Shown piece by piece: positions 51,181 through 62,029 of a stretch of 64,000 nt of DNA. The position numbers were made by a program, and so were the translations under genes. Origin of the DNA: Gnetum montanum (lineage: Eukaryota; Streptophyta; Gnetopsida; Gnetales; Gnetaceae); assembly GCA_015680685.1 (NCBI GenBank), contig MNCI01023815.1, positions 276,683-340,682 of the forward strand. The letters are read 5' to 3'. The notes under the pieces are model-generated. The model was not told where the DNA came from. It did not search any database and saw only the letters and a program-made list of their open reading frames with translations. Numbering within the stretch: position 1 is the stretch's first letter; each line of letters starts with the position of its first letter.

Positions 51181-52522
51181 TACCGAATTTTAAAGATTTT
51201 TCTGAAATTAAAAATGGAAATTAAGGACATGTGGGAACATGTTAAAGGGTCTAGGGTAATTTAGATAGTTGTGAAGGCACGAATAATTATATGTGGGTGG
51301 AATTGATCAATAAAGGTTTCAGGTGGTAAGTGAGAGAAAAAGGCCACGTGATGGTTCATAGGAACGTTGGAATTCGAAGGGATAGTAATAAGGAAAAAAA
51401 TATCGTGGAAAATACACTAAGGGTAATAAATGGTGTGTGTGTGCTATGTTATGAGTGAAAATTACAAAAGATTACATAAGTGGGTCCTCCCCAAACCAGG
51501 TTCCAACCTATAATGCCCTTGTGTAACCACACTTAAAAGTGTCCATGGGTGCTAGAAGGGTTAAATGTAATCCACACTAGTTCCACAAAACACACACATG
51601 TAAGTATCACCAGAATGAGGTAAGAATTCTATGCTACACAAGACACGAGTTACAATTACATGAACAGTGAGATGAGACAGACTACAGAAGGGATTGTAGA
51701 GATGGGGGCATGAGGTAACTGACCTAGGGCACAGTGAATCCTACATGTAAAGTGTGATTAATGTGTCATTAACCTGTCGTTGCAAGATTAGGACCAAGTC
51801 CATTTCTCTAATCAGTGACACCACATTGTTTCATCCCATGATGAACGATTATGAGAGTACCAGAAAAACAAGGCGTACAATCACTTGGCATTTTTTTCAA
51901 GGAAGGAGCGATTTTTGTTTTGTGGCACTTCCTTAGTTTTTTTTTCTTTCTTTTCTTCTCTTTTTTTTTCAATTGCTGGATCCAAAGAAGCTGCCAACCT
52001 TCAGGCATGGGTGCATGTCTTTCCAGTGGGACCCCCTAGAACAACATTGGATTTTTGAGTGCCCTTTTTGATTACTCTTACTCCCATTTTTCATTAGATC
52101 TACAAGGATCTTAGTACAACCACATTGCATGATAACTTCCACAGACATCACCAAAGAGAATCTGCAAGTCCCCTTGATGTCACACCCTAATCATTCCCTC
52201 TTGGTCCATCCTTCTTCATTCTGGGTACAATAAGCACAAAATTAATTTTAAGTTTTAAGAATGTCAAGAATATCACTGTACCCTCGAGTAGAACCTCTTA
52301 TTTGTAGAATGGATGAGTGGGTGTAATGGTCTCATTGTTTAAATAATTGATCACTCGAGACTCAATAACATAGAACACACCTCAACCAATAAGCCACATA
52401 AGTGTTTTATTCATAGATGAGATTACTTATAAAAAGATAAAAAGACAAAAAGATAAAAAAAAAGTTGAAAAATAAGAAACTGGGAAACAAAAAGCTGTAA
52501 AATTAAAGAAAATGAAAAATAT
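51181..52522 (-). other. Spacer between gag and ORF2 of copy D
   Basis: Non-coding. It shares blocks with copies A, B and C, including the pyrimidine-rich (purine on minus) run at about 51931-51972. Confidence 0.5.
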
Positions 52523-54400
52523 TTATTCACCCTGCTTGTTATTAGAATGGGGGATATCCCCCATAACTAAATGGTTGAGCATGGAAAGGATTAATAAATG
52601 AAAGATGAGGATCGTTGCATGTTGGAAACATTGAAACTTGGTCATACTTACCCCATTGGGGTTCACACACTTGATTATAGTCAACATAGTGGGGCAATTT
52701 ATGAGATGTGATTCTTGGATAAAGACTTGACCCACTATGATATCTGGGACCTTAATATGGTATGCAAGGATCATGATGTCTCTCTCCATGGCTATGTTCA
52801 TTGGGCCATATGGTTGTTGGAGTGTTACTTGGTGGCCTTGATGAGGTGATATGAGGCGTTGGATTCGAAGGGAAGGGTGCACCACAGTGTTGGGCTTGTG
52901 CTAAGTTGGAGAATGCAGTGGCCTTGAAATTGTGTTGTCCCTTCTTATGGTCATGTTTAAAGAAGGGATGCTTTTGATGTTAAGGAGGCCTCTCATTGCT
53001 GTTGGCAATAGTAGCACAAGTAACATTCGTGGGTTGTTGCTATGGTGCAAACACTTTAGGAACAGTTGGTGGTGATGTAGAAGGAGGAAAAGTATGAGAA
53101 TGTTGAAATTTAGGAGAAGTGTAAGGTCGACAAGGTGGTGGTTGTGTTGAGGACATGGGTCGATAGTACTGAGGAGAATGATAATGCAGCAAGATAGAGT
53201 ATGTTCCCCCAGTTGGGGAAATAGGATGTTGAACTAGATAAGCATTTAGATTCGGATGATACGAAGGGTGTCTCCAGTTTAGGGATGGTTTCCCCCATGA
53301 CTGGGATTGTTGCCACTATGATCGAACACAATATTTCTGTACGAACTCTGGATGTAACGTGCTTCCCTAATGCTCATATAAATGTAACAAGATTGGGCAT
53401 TGACCCTTGGGGTGATCGTACAGGCAAATGTTGCATTCATATGTATGATCGGCAGTTGAGCTCTTATTTTCTTCATTCCTTCTTTCCAAATGTCTAATGA
53501 TATTTTTTCCTGCTTCTCAGGTTGTCAAAACTCTATCTCCAATAATATCAATAAATTCTCCACACTTTTTATGTGTCCATTCCAACATCTTATTGATCTT
53601 TGCCTCGACTTCCTCTAATGATTATTGTACTGGCAAAGATGGTTCTTCCTCCTTGAGATAGGTTGATTTCTCCTTTTTGTGATTATGGACCTTTGTTAAG
53701 TTGAGATTCTGATCTAGTTGATGTTTTTCAACACTCTCCCATCTAGCCATTTCTCCTTCTTCTTTTGCTACCCGCTTAATAAGCTCTTGGACTTGATGGG
53801 TTTGTAGTTCATATAGTTGACCTTGGGCATACATCTCTAGGGTTTCTCTTGTTGCATCACAAAGCCCATCAATGATATGGTACATTAGCCTTTCCTCTGA
53901 GAACTCATGGCCTAGATAGTTGTTTAATAGTGCATAATATCTTTCTAAGGCCATGTCCAAGGGTTCATGTTGTGCTTGTTTCCACTCTTGGATTTGTTTC
54001 CTCAAGGCNNNNNNNNNNNNNNNNNNNNNNNNNNNNNNNNNNNNNNNNNNNNNNNNNNNNNNNNNNNNNNNNNNNNNNNNNNNNNNNNNNNNNNNNNNNC
54101 TCTTGAGAAATTGGAAAAGTTGTTTAAATCAAGCCTGGGTAGGCAGCTCTCTTTACGATGCCTACAGGAGATTTGAACAGCCTCTTGTATTTGCGTTAGG
54201 CTTGTAGTGGCCAGTAGGGGTTCATCGTCATCAAGTAAGTTATGCTTCTGTGCGTTGGGACGATGTTGTCTTCGTTTATGTTTATCAGAAACCCCCACCT
54301 CGAGTTGCGTACTCCAATCTTCATTGTCATATAGTTCGTTGGTTCTCCAATGAACTTCCTCACTAGATGTGGCATTATTATAGTCTTGTAGGAGAGGCAT
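52523..54400 (-). pseudogene. gag of copy D (short form), with an assembly gap
   Basis: ATG at 54400 (MPLLQDYNNATSSEEVHWRTN). The following LDLNNFSNFS part of the gag domain enters the gap (54009-54099). After it come the long open stretch 54005-53622 (QEWKQAQHEPLDMALERYYA ... AQGQLYELQTHQVQELIKRV) and the zinc-knuckle region at about 53410-53450. The Pro/His-rich tail runs to 52523. Frameshifts near 53600 and 53300. It lacks the serine-rich insertion of A and C. It is the best-preserved gag in the window. Confidence 0.8.
54009..54099. other. Assembly gap (91 Ns) within gag of copy D
   Basis: It should contain the WYRSL part of the gag domain. Comparison with copies A and B suggests about 240 bases are missing, so the gap is probably under-sized. 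Confidence 0.85.
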
Positions 54401-54530
54401 GATTGTGAAATTGTGTGTGACTTTATATGTGACTTTTTATAATTTATAATTATTTTTTTCCTAAAAGATATATCGTTAATTCCTATATAGCGACCTTGTA
54501 TGATATAACTAATCTAGATAACTAGCACTG

Positions 54531-54548
54531 TCCCCAGCAACGGCGCCA
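54531..54548 (-). promoter_or_regulatory. Primer-binding site of copy D (tRNA-Asp)
   Basis: The plus strand reads TCCCCAGCAACGGCGCCA, which equals the plant tRNA-Asp(GTC) 3' end including CCA except for one A/G difference. One base separates it from the LTR at 54550. Confidence 0.9.
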
Positions 54549-54549
54549 A

Positions 54550-55342
54550 TGATGAGCGGCGAGGTACCCCTACACTCAACCATACGAATACAAGCGTTTC
54601 ATGCGTGATCCAGTTGAACTCCGCAAATGGACTAGTTGTGGTATCTAAATAGTTATCCTTAGGTCATAGTTCGTTGTCTTCCCATCTAGACTAGTGTTAA
54701 CTTTGTCACGTATGGTTTAGTCCAGAATGAGGTGTATGATGTGTTCCTATACTAATGCAACTCTTAGGTGTAATGGAAGATGATATTAACTAAGCTAAGG
54801 AAGAGAGAGTGAGAGAGAATCTACGCTAGCCTAAGTGCGATGAGCATCCGTTCCTCAATCATCCGTACACATCTTGGGCTTCATGCATGACTACCATTGG
54901 GATTACCAAGCGCAGATCCTAGGTACGCTACTGGGTTACCAAGTAGTCACACTTAAATGCTCGTAATCAAGTCGTACTCATTCTGCATTTAACAGGAGTT
55001 TAGGGTAAGAAGATATTAACTAAGAAAGCAATAAATAACAATTAAATAAATAATTAAGCTAAGTGAATGCTGCAATGATGAAGTAATATCGATCTTTATT
55101 TTTGATCATGTACATGTCCAAGTACGTCACACTCGAATAAGGATGTCATACAATTACAATTACCACACTACGGGCATACATTGGGAGAGAAGGGTTGAGA
55201 GAAGAACTACTTAAAATTTAACACTTAAACTAAGAACTAAAAAAACTACCTATCAGAATTTTCTACCTCTTATTTATAGATAAGGAGACAGGCTGCGATA
55301 TCGCGTACGCGATATCGTGGCGAACGAAATGATAACTCATCA
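54550..55342 (-). repeat. 5' LTR of copy D
   Basis: 793 bp, TGATGAGCGG to AACTCATCA. TATAAATA on minus at 55271-55278; AATAAA on minus at about 55095-55100. Confidence 0.9.
55296..55317. promoter_or_regulatory. Perfect 22-bp palindrome in the copy D U3
   Basis: CGATATCGCGT is followed by its exact reverse complement. Two GATATC sites start 14 bp apart (55297 and 55311) around a central GTAC, upstream (on minus) of the TATA box. Confidence 0.85.
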
Positions 55343-55347
55343 ATAAG

Positions 55348-55504
55348 GATGTCATACAATTGCTTAAGATCACATTATGGGCATGCACTGGGAAACAACA
55401 AAACTGGAAATAAAAAAATTCTATGAAAAACCTATCTAAAATCTATCCATCAACTATATTTCAACCATACTCGATATCAGAGTTGACAAAATCATGACTC
55501 ATCA
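55348..55504 (-). repeat. 5' LTR of copy C, part 2
   Basis: The remainder of the LTR after the copy D insertion. It ends ATGACTCATCA and is followed by the TCTTG duplication. It is shorter than the matching part of 37046-37890. Confidence 0.85.
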
Positions 55505-55509
55505 TCTTG

Positions 55510-56710
55510 GATAGAAGTGCAACTACCCAAGATTCTTATAATAATTTGCTTTTTAATTTTCTTGGATTAATAGCCCTTCATTTTTTTCCATATTGGTCCA
55601 AAATTGTATATACTATTATTAGTTCTAATGATAATATTTGGCCAGGATGTAGTTATCTTCAAAAGGTTAATTAGAATGTATAGATATGGAAGTAGTGAAT
55701 TTAAAAGATATAGAATGCTAATACTTCTTAAAAAATTAGGCATTTTTGGGTTCTAATGTTTCAAAACTTAGATATGGAATCTTGGGGGTGTACCTATGTT
55801 TCAATTATTTTAGGTTCTAACACCCCCCAAAAATTAGACATTTCCTATGTTATTTGATTATCAAGGTTTACATATTGGTATTTGGTGCTCTCATTTGAGT
55901 GTTCATGACCTAATATATCCTGTCTACAACATAGAAGACTCATTCATTCATTATGTTTTACTTGTCCCCTTGCTTGTAGCTCTTGGACTTCGTGCAACAG
56001 ATATTTACATGGTTTTCAACTAAGCTTAGACAAAGTTTTATTTAGTGCACTCCTCAACTTCAAGAATATCTACTTCATACTTGGAGTTGCTTTTGTTCAC
56101 TTATTCTTTATGTGATTTGGAAGTTTCTATGCAATGTGATTTTTCATGGAGAGTCTCTAGCTACTTTTCTTCCTTTGTTAGTTCAAGGTGACATCATTTA
56201 ACACCTTATGCCTTAGCTGAATTACTAAATGCTTCTCTCTTTAGTTTTTCTTTTTTATTAACGAAAATCTTTAGTAGGAAGTAAAAACTCAATCGAGCAG
56301 TTCTAAAAGATACATGAGAGAGAATTTTTCATGGTTGGTTGTAAGTATGAAAACCTAAGAACCCATCCGGTTAGGTTATTCCTTTTTATTCTCTCTACCA
56401 TACTTCTTCACTTTTATCTTCTAAACTTTTATTTTTAAAATAGATATATTTGAGGCCAAGACCTTTACAGTTCTTTTATTTAAGAAAATATCACTACTGT
56501 TATCTCAATTGGAAAATTGCCCGATGCCAAATGCAGATACCATTTTATATTTAACAAAATATATTATTGTTCGAAATTTTCAATCAAAAAATAGTGTCGT
56601 GTAAAACTGCGGTTAGGATCGCCGAGATTTCAGTTTCAAAATTATGCCAAACAAAAAGCAGTTCCCATTATTGTCACCGAAATTTCAATCATGACTAATC
56701 AAAATTTCAA
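55510..56710. other. AT-rich DNA with traces of LINE and SINE tails
   Basis: 55790-55830 repeats the SINE-like tail seen at 23240-23930 (CCTATGTTTCAATTATTTTAGG). A broken frame near 56060-56150 (VIWKFLCNVIFHGES) resembles the C-terminal reverse-transcriptase-associated zinc-binding region of plant LINEs. No intact gene. Confidence 0.4.
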
Positions 56711-57070
56711 ACTATTATTTTATTTAAGAAAATATGGTTGCTGAAATTTCAATGTGAAAAATAATGCCATCTCGAAATCTCAAATCGCACTTATCAGCTG
56801 CTTGCCCGCGAGACGGAAATTTACCGCTATTTTATTAAAGAAACGTAATTGCAGAAATTTCCATTGGAAAATCGTGTGAGGTAAAATCGCTGTAAACTAT
56901 TATTTTAGTTAAGAAAATATGGTTGCTGAAATTTTATGTAAAAAATAATACCATCTCAAATCCCACCTACCAGCTAGTTGCCGGCGAGACGGAAATTTAC
57001 CGTTATTTTAATAAAGAAAATGTAATTACCGACATTTTCATCGGAAAATCATGGGAGGTAATACCGTTGT
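56711..57070. repeat. Tandem duplication, 185-bp unit
   Basis: ACTATTATTTTATTTAAGAA at 56711 recurs at 56896 (ACTATTATTTTAGTTAAGAA). Both copies continue through GGTTGCTGAAATTT and GCGAGACGGAAATTTACCG. They have diverged moderately. Confidence 0.7.
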
Positions 57071-57164
57071 TCTCATTCATTTACTTAAAAAAAAGATAAT
57101 TATAGAAATTTCAATTCAAAAATTATGTTAGTTCAAATAAAACTTCATATAAGTTAATATTGAC

Positions 57165-57245
57165 CACTAGAATTGAACCTGTTACTTAAAGCTTCCAAAG
57201 CTTCCAAATCAAGAGTTTCATCACTAAGTTAACACTTCATTATTA
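57165..57245 (-). repeat. tRNA-like SINE head, reverse orientation
   Basis: On minus: GTGTTAACTTAGTGATGAAA (A-box-like), then after about 40 bases GGTTCAATTCT (B-box-like). Same design as the units at 23240-23930, but with a duplicated GAAGCTTTG in the middle. Confidence 0.45.
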
Positions 57246-58047
57246 AAATGGGAAAACCCAATTACAATGCTTTTTTATTTAAAATACAAATTTTTGTCTG
57301 TGAGAGAATAAAATTCCAGTCTAATATGCCCCTCTCAAAATAAGAGGGTAAATGAGATACTCTAAACAATAGTGTTCTACATTAAGGCTGGAAAGCATAG
57401 CTGCTCGAAAAAAATTGAAATTTCAATCCAAAAATCATGCCAGGTTAAAAATAGTAGTCTTTCTCTTACTTACAAAATATAATTACAGAAAAATCATCCC
57501 GTGTCAAAAGGAATGCTAAGTGAAAAGGCAGTTACCATTTTTTATTTTCGAAACAAAATTGTGGAAAGCAAACTTTAACGAAACGTAGAGACACTTCTAT
57601 TTTTTAATTTGAACTTTCCTTTGCAAGGGGGCCATTTCATGGCTGTGTAACATTGTAACCACAGCTTGCTGCCAAACAGCCATTTAAAATTGATATTACA
57701 TTTAACAATTTCCCATTAGATTAAAGATTGTTTGGGTTATCTTATTTTATGGTTACAAACAATTATATCATGCGTCAATCACAACTGCCCATCATTGAAA
57801 TAACCAAAAGAACGCAAACCGTGATCAACTCATTAATTCAACTTCCAATGCTTGCAGGTGGGAACTTGGAAAGTACTCTACGTAGAGCTTTCATTTTCAG
57901 AAACATACATTTTCAATACAATTCTTCATCTAAAAACGCTGTCTTGTGCTCTGTCATCTGTGCAACAAAGTGTCAGCGTTAAATTTATGCTGTTTATTGT
58001 ATCCAAAGCTTTGTGGATTTTTGGGAATCGTCTGCTGTCTATCCGTT
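57246..58047. other. Upstream region of the Rab gene
   Basis: AT-rich. It presumably includes the promoter and 5' UTR. No upstream element is certain. Confidence 0.4.
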
Positions 58048-59160
58048 ATGATGATGGATGAAACTTGCGACTATCTATTCAAAATAGTCCTGATTGGAGA
58101 TTCCGGCGTAGGCAAATCCAATTTGCTGTCAAGATACTGCAGTAACAATTTCAATCTGGAATCAAAGGCTACCATTGGCGTTGAATTGAATACCAGGAAT
58201 ATCTCTGTAGATGGAAAGGTCATCAAAGCTCAGATATGGGACACTGCCGGTCAGGAAAGGTACTTATTATTCATCTTTCAAATCTGTCCGTTAATTTGAT
58301 GGATACATAATTGATTTCTGATTTCTGATGAACTTGTCTATGTTCCTTGCTTTAAATTGTGCATTGTTTTACAACATGGATGAAGTTGAATTGCATTGTC
58401 CGGTAAATCTATTCCTGATTTTAGGTTATTTCTCGCATTCAAGTGTTAGTGATTTTAGCTTCAATGCGCCTGTATGGATCCTGGAAGAGTTGAATGCATA
58501 ATTTCAAATCAATAAATGTTTGATTGTTAGTCTGCCGTAGTCTTCTGTTTTGGGTGTGATTACAAAGTGAAATCCATTTAATTCCTTGTCCTGCAACCTT
58601 GATCTCGCAGGATTATTGGTGAATTACTAAACCAAAGCTTAGATTTGAAATAAAATTCACTCATTGCATTTTGGGTCTATGTAAAACTACAATACAGTCC
58701 TTGCCCTCTTTTTTTGTTGAACAGGTACAGAGCTATAACAAGTGCATATTACAGAGGAGCAGTCGGTGCAATGGTGGTTTATGATATATCTCGCCAGGCC
58801 ACTTTTGATAATCTTGGGATTTGGCTGAGGGAGCTCCGCGAGCACACAGATCCCAACATATCCATAATTCTTGTGGGCAATAAACTGGATCTGAATCATC
58901 TGAGAGCAGTTGCAGCAGAACAGGTTAAAAAGTTTGCAGAGAAAGAGAAGCTCTACTACATAGAGACATCTGCACGGGACAATACTAACGTGGCCAAGGC
59001 TTTTGACGATTTGCTGACAAAAATTTACAATGTTTCATGCAAGAAGCCATTGGGTGCATCTTCAGCGAATGGAAAAGTTGTTCCAGTCGGAGAACAAATC
59101 AATTTCATGGATACTGATGATGATGTTATTGCAACCACAAAGCCTGCCTGTGCTTGTTAG
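58048..59160 (+). CDS. Rab11/RABA-type small GTPase
   Basis: Two exons, 58048-58259 and 58725-59160, with a 465-bp GT-AG intron splitting the Arg codon of QER|Y. The product is 215 residues, normal for a plant RABA. Motifs: P-loop GDSGVGKS (17-24), switch I TIGVE (42-46), WDTAGQE (64-70, catalytic Gln69), NKLD (123-126) and ETSA (151-154). [15 protein letters not shown] and the HTDPNI segment are RABA/Rab11 signatures. The C-terminus ends CAC, a CXC geranylgeranylation signal, rather than the CC-type ending common in RABA. Three ATGs in a row (58048, 58051, 58054) precede DETCDYLFK; the first is used here, and an upstream in-frame extension to 57946 is judged to be leader. It acts at the trans-Golgi/recycling endosome in secretion to the plasma membrane. 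Sequence such as VELNTRN in place of VEFATR marks it as a divergent member. Confidence 0.92.
58260..58724 (+). other. Intron of the Rab gene
   Basis: Donor AG|GTACTTATT at 58260, acceptor TTGAACAG|GTACAG at 58724. GTAC on both sides of the intron makes the alternative register by eye possible, but only this one keeps QERYRAIT. Confidence 0.9.
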
Positions 59161-59928
59161 CTCGCAGGTCATGATCAAATTGAAAATATGGTACTCCCAA
59201 CAACTTTTGTCAGTGCAGCTACACTGAACGTTCAAGAAGTGAATTCCAGACCTCAAGTTTTATACAGCGACTTTAGTGGTTGATATGATTATGTCCTTAT
59301 TTTACCACCGGTTGAGCAATGTCATGTGGCCTTTCTTTTTCCGGATGTTCTTGTTGCTGATTTCTTTAGTTTGAAATTTACAGTGTGTATGGTCCTCAAT
59401 GACATTATCCATTCTGGATTCATTCTTAAATGCATGTCGGTGATAGGAAGTTTGAAGTTTTAAATTCATGTAATTTTGAATCATTGCACATTCCTTTCGA
59501 ATGTGTTTTTTTTTTCATGTACATCATTTTCAGTCCATTTGTAGACGCGAATTTTACGTCAAAACGAGATTGAAGGTTTTTGATGCAATGTTTGAACACA
59601 CTAATATTCCGTAATTGATTAATGCTGTAAAAGGGATATGGCGCTTGTTGAATTTCATTGGCCTACTCGATGACAGGCACACTTAACTTCTTGGGTTTTA
59701 CTACACCGTTTATCCCTTGCTCTAGGTTTAAAATTTTTGACCATCTCTGGAAATTTTCCTAAGTTAATATGAGACGTGCTACAATTATGCTTCGCATGTA
59801 TTGTTAAGTAGTCTACTAATTGTTGTTAAGTAGTCTACTAATTGTTGTGATCCCTTCATGATGTTTAACTTTGAGTCATATGTTCATTTTTAATGTTTGT
59901 TAAAGGTAGTTAAGAGTTAGTAATCTAA
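59161..59928. other. 3' flank of the Rab gene
   Basis: 3' UTR and intergenic DNA. A 22-bp tandem duplication with the palindrome AGTAGTCTACT lies at about 59797-59846. Confidence 0.5.
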
Positions 59929-60112
59929 GTTTGTGAAGACTTTTTATCTTTTAAAGTTTAAATTAATACAAAAGCACAAAGTGAGTAAAAGTTTGTGAAG
60001 ATGTCTTATGTTTTAAAGTATGGAGTAGTACAAAGGCACTAAGTGAGTAAAAATTTGTGAAGATGTTGTATGTTTTGAAGTTTAAATTAGCACAAATGCA
60101 AGAAGTGACAAA
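59929..60112. repeat. Tandem repeat, 3 x 62 bp
   Basis: Units start GTTTGTGAAG at 59929 and 59991 and ATTTGTGAAG at 60053. Each contains TTTTAAAGTTT and GTGAGTAAAA-type blocks. No coding potential. Confidence 0.85.
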
Positions 60113-61985
60113 TTGTGTTTAATATACCTTCACATGTTGTATCCCCTCTCAAAAGCTATAACTAGAGCCCTTAGCTCTCCATTTGAACTTGATGTAAAGC
60201 CATTGAAGTAACGTAGTTGTTGCTTTCTTTCAAGAGGAGAAGAAGTCTTTTATGTGTTGAAATCTTTCAAGCTTCGAGTTCTCTTTTCTTTTCCTTGTTT
60301 CATTTTACAATGATTTCTTAGTTTATATGATGTATTAGCTCAAAATTTCATAGCAATTTCACACCCATTTCACAACATGTCAATACTTTCATTACACATT
60401 TCACAATTTATATCACATTTCACAAGTAATTTTTCAATTTTAAATGTTATCTCACAAGATCTCTCAATTCATGTTGATGTACATTTGTGAATTCCTAGAT
60501 ATTTGATGTATATGAGAGCTAGTTTCATAATTATTTCATACAAAATCAACTCATTCTAACCTCATTTCATGAGAGATTCATATGAATCTTCTTGAAATCC
60601 TTTTTTGATCTATCAATTAAAGCAAGATTTGTTTGCATTGAGCAATTTCTATGAACAAAGTCAAGATAGAAGTTAATTTGCATTAATTCTGGACATTTTT
60701 GCTCTAGATCTAATACTTCATCTTGAAGGTTTTATGTTCAAAGTGAAATGAACCCTAAAATTTGATCACAAATTATGATTAAATTGATTTGCATGTATAT
60801 TTTAAGCATTGATCTAAGTGTCCTTTAGTTTTTTCTCATGAATGTGTGAATGACTGGGTTAATTGGTGCCCATAAATACAAAATCCAAAGTCAAATTTTG
60901 AAATTTTCTTGCAACTCTACATCAACTGCAACTTGATCATGACCTTTGTCACTCCCAACTCACTTGCATTTACTGTTGGGATATCTTTAATCAAATTGTG
61001 GCTTCTAGTAATTTGCAATTACTTACAATTTGGTATTTTTAGCCTTTACTATAACTTCTTGATAGGTGGAAAGCCATTCCTAATTTAAAAAATTGCTAGA
61101 AAACATATACACTTAGAACTTTTTCAATATATTTGTTGCAAGACTTGTATTTTGGTCCTAGATCCTCTTCTGGAAATTTGATTATAAACCTCATACCACG
61201 AATACATCGAGATCAAAGTATCATTTCTCAATTCTGTATTCGTGATCAAAGTATCATTTCTCAATTCTTTTTCTAGGATTATTAGTTGTGTTACTTTTCT
61301 GAGATTTGAGATCCCTGGATTCTCTATTCTCCATGGAAAAACTTCAAATTTGGATGATATTTTGGACAATTTCCCCTCATAATTCTAATGCTTAATGCAG
61401 TCTGTCGATTGCCTTGTAATTTCGGTAGGCTAGAGTTATTATTGTTTAATTTTAGTGGACATGCATCATATTTTTTCCGGCGTGCAGAGTTCGTGCGCTG
61501 ACATAGCTCCGACTAGCATTTTTTTTTTTTTTTAACTCGTTTTATCAGGGTGCAGCATAAACTAAAGAAATCCACCATAGCAGGTGTTGGAGCAAAACTC
61601 AGCATGCAATCCAGCAAAATCAAATTGAGAGCAGTACGAAATAGGGATTCTCACTGGAGTAAAGATCACGCCGAGTGAGCATGAAGACAAACACAGTGAC
61701 GACAGCATATTCGTACAAAAAGTTGCATATTATGACCACAAATTTATGCAAATTCTCCAGAGTTGTTAAGACGTACACGTATGAATTACGGCAGACTGAG
61801 CAGTCAAAACGTGCTTGTCTGCTCGAAAGATTCTCGTAACATATAATACTGTCTACATGAAAACTCAAATCACTTAATCTTTCAGACTTTTTACATTCTA
61901 GTTTCTACCCATGGACCAGCAAGCGTGGTCGTTAGCAATCATGAATACGGACCCAGCAACAGCACAAATCCAATCTAACCATGCA
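60113..61985. other. AT-rich intergenic DNA between the Rab and remorin genes
   Basis: No gene recognised. A 33-bp direct duplication (GATCAAAGTATCATTTCTCA) starts at 61211 and 61244. T15-type runs at about 61521. The last part is the remorin 3' UTR. Confidence 0.5.
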
Positions 61986-62029
61986 ACCTCTTCTACTGTG
62001 TTGTTGAGCTGCTGCTGCTGGTACTGCTA

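Larger units (their letters stand above)
46898..55342 (-). mobile_element. Copy D: complete pol-less LTR retrotransposon nested in the LTR of copy C
   Basis: 8445 bp, with exact target duplications ATAAG (46893-46897 and 55343-55347). LTRs are 46898-47676 and 54550-55342. The order on minus is LTR, tRNA-Asp primer site, gag (54400-52523), spacer, ORF2 (50628-47867), polypurine tract, LTR. It is the least decayed copy and the youngest of the C/D pair by nesting. The internal 6.9 kb holds no pol domain in any frame. A 91-N gap falls in gag. Confidence 0.92.
37046..55504 (-). mobile_element. Copy C: pol-less LTR retrotransposon carrying a solo LTR and copy D
   Basis: The outer LTRs are 37046-37890 and 46278-46897 plus 55348-55504. 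The 5-bp target duplication TCTTG is exact at 37041-37045 and 55505-55509, proving that the two distant ends belong to one insertion. Gag (46152 to about 43648) and ORF2 (40813-38079) read on minus. A solo LTR sits in its spacer and copy D in its 5' LTR. As in the other copies there is no pol. It is much decayed. Confidence 0.88.
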
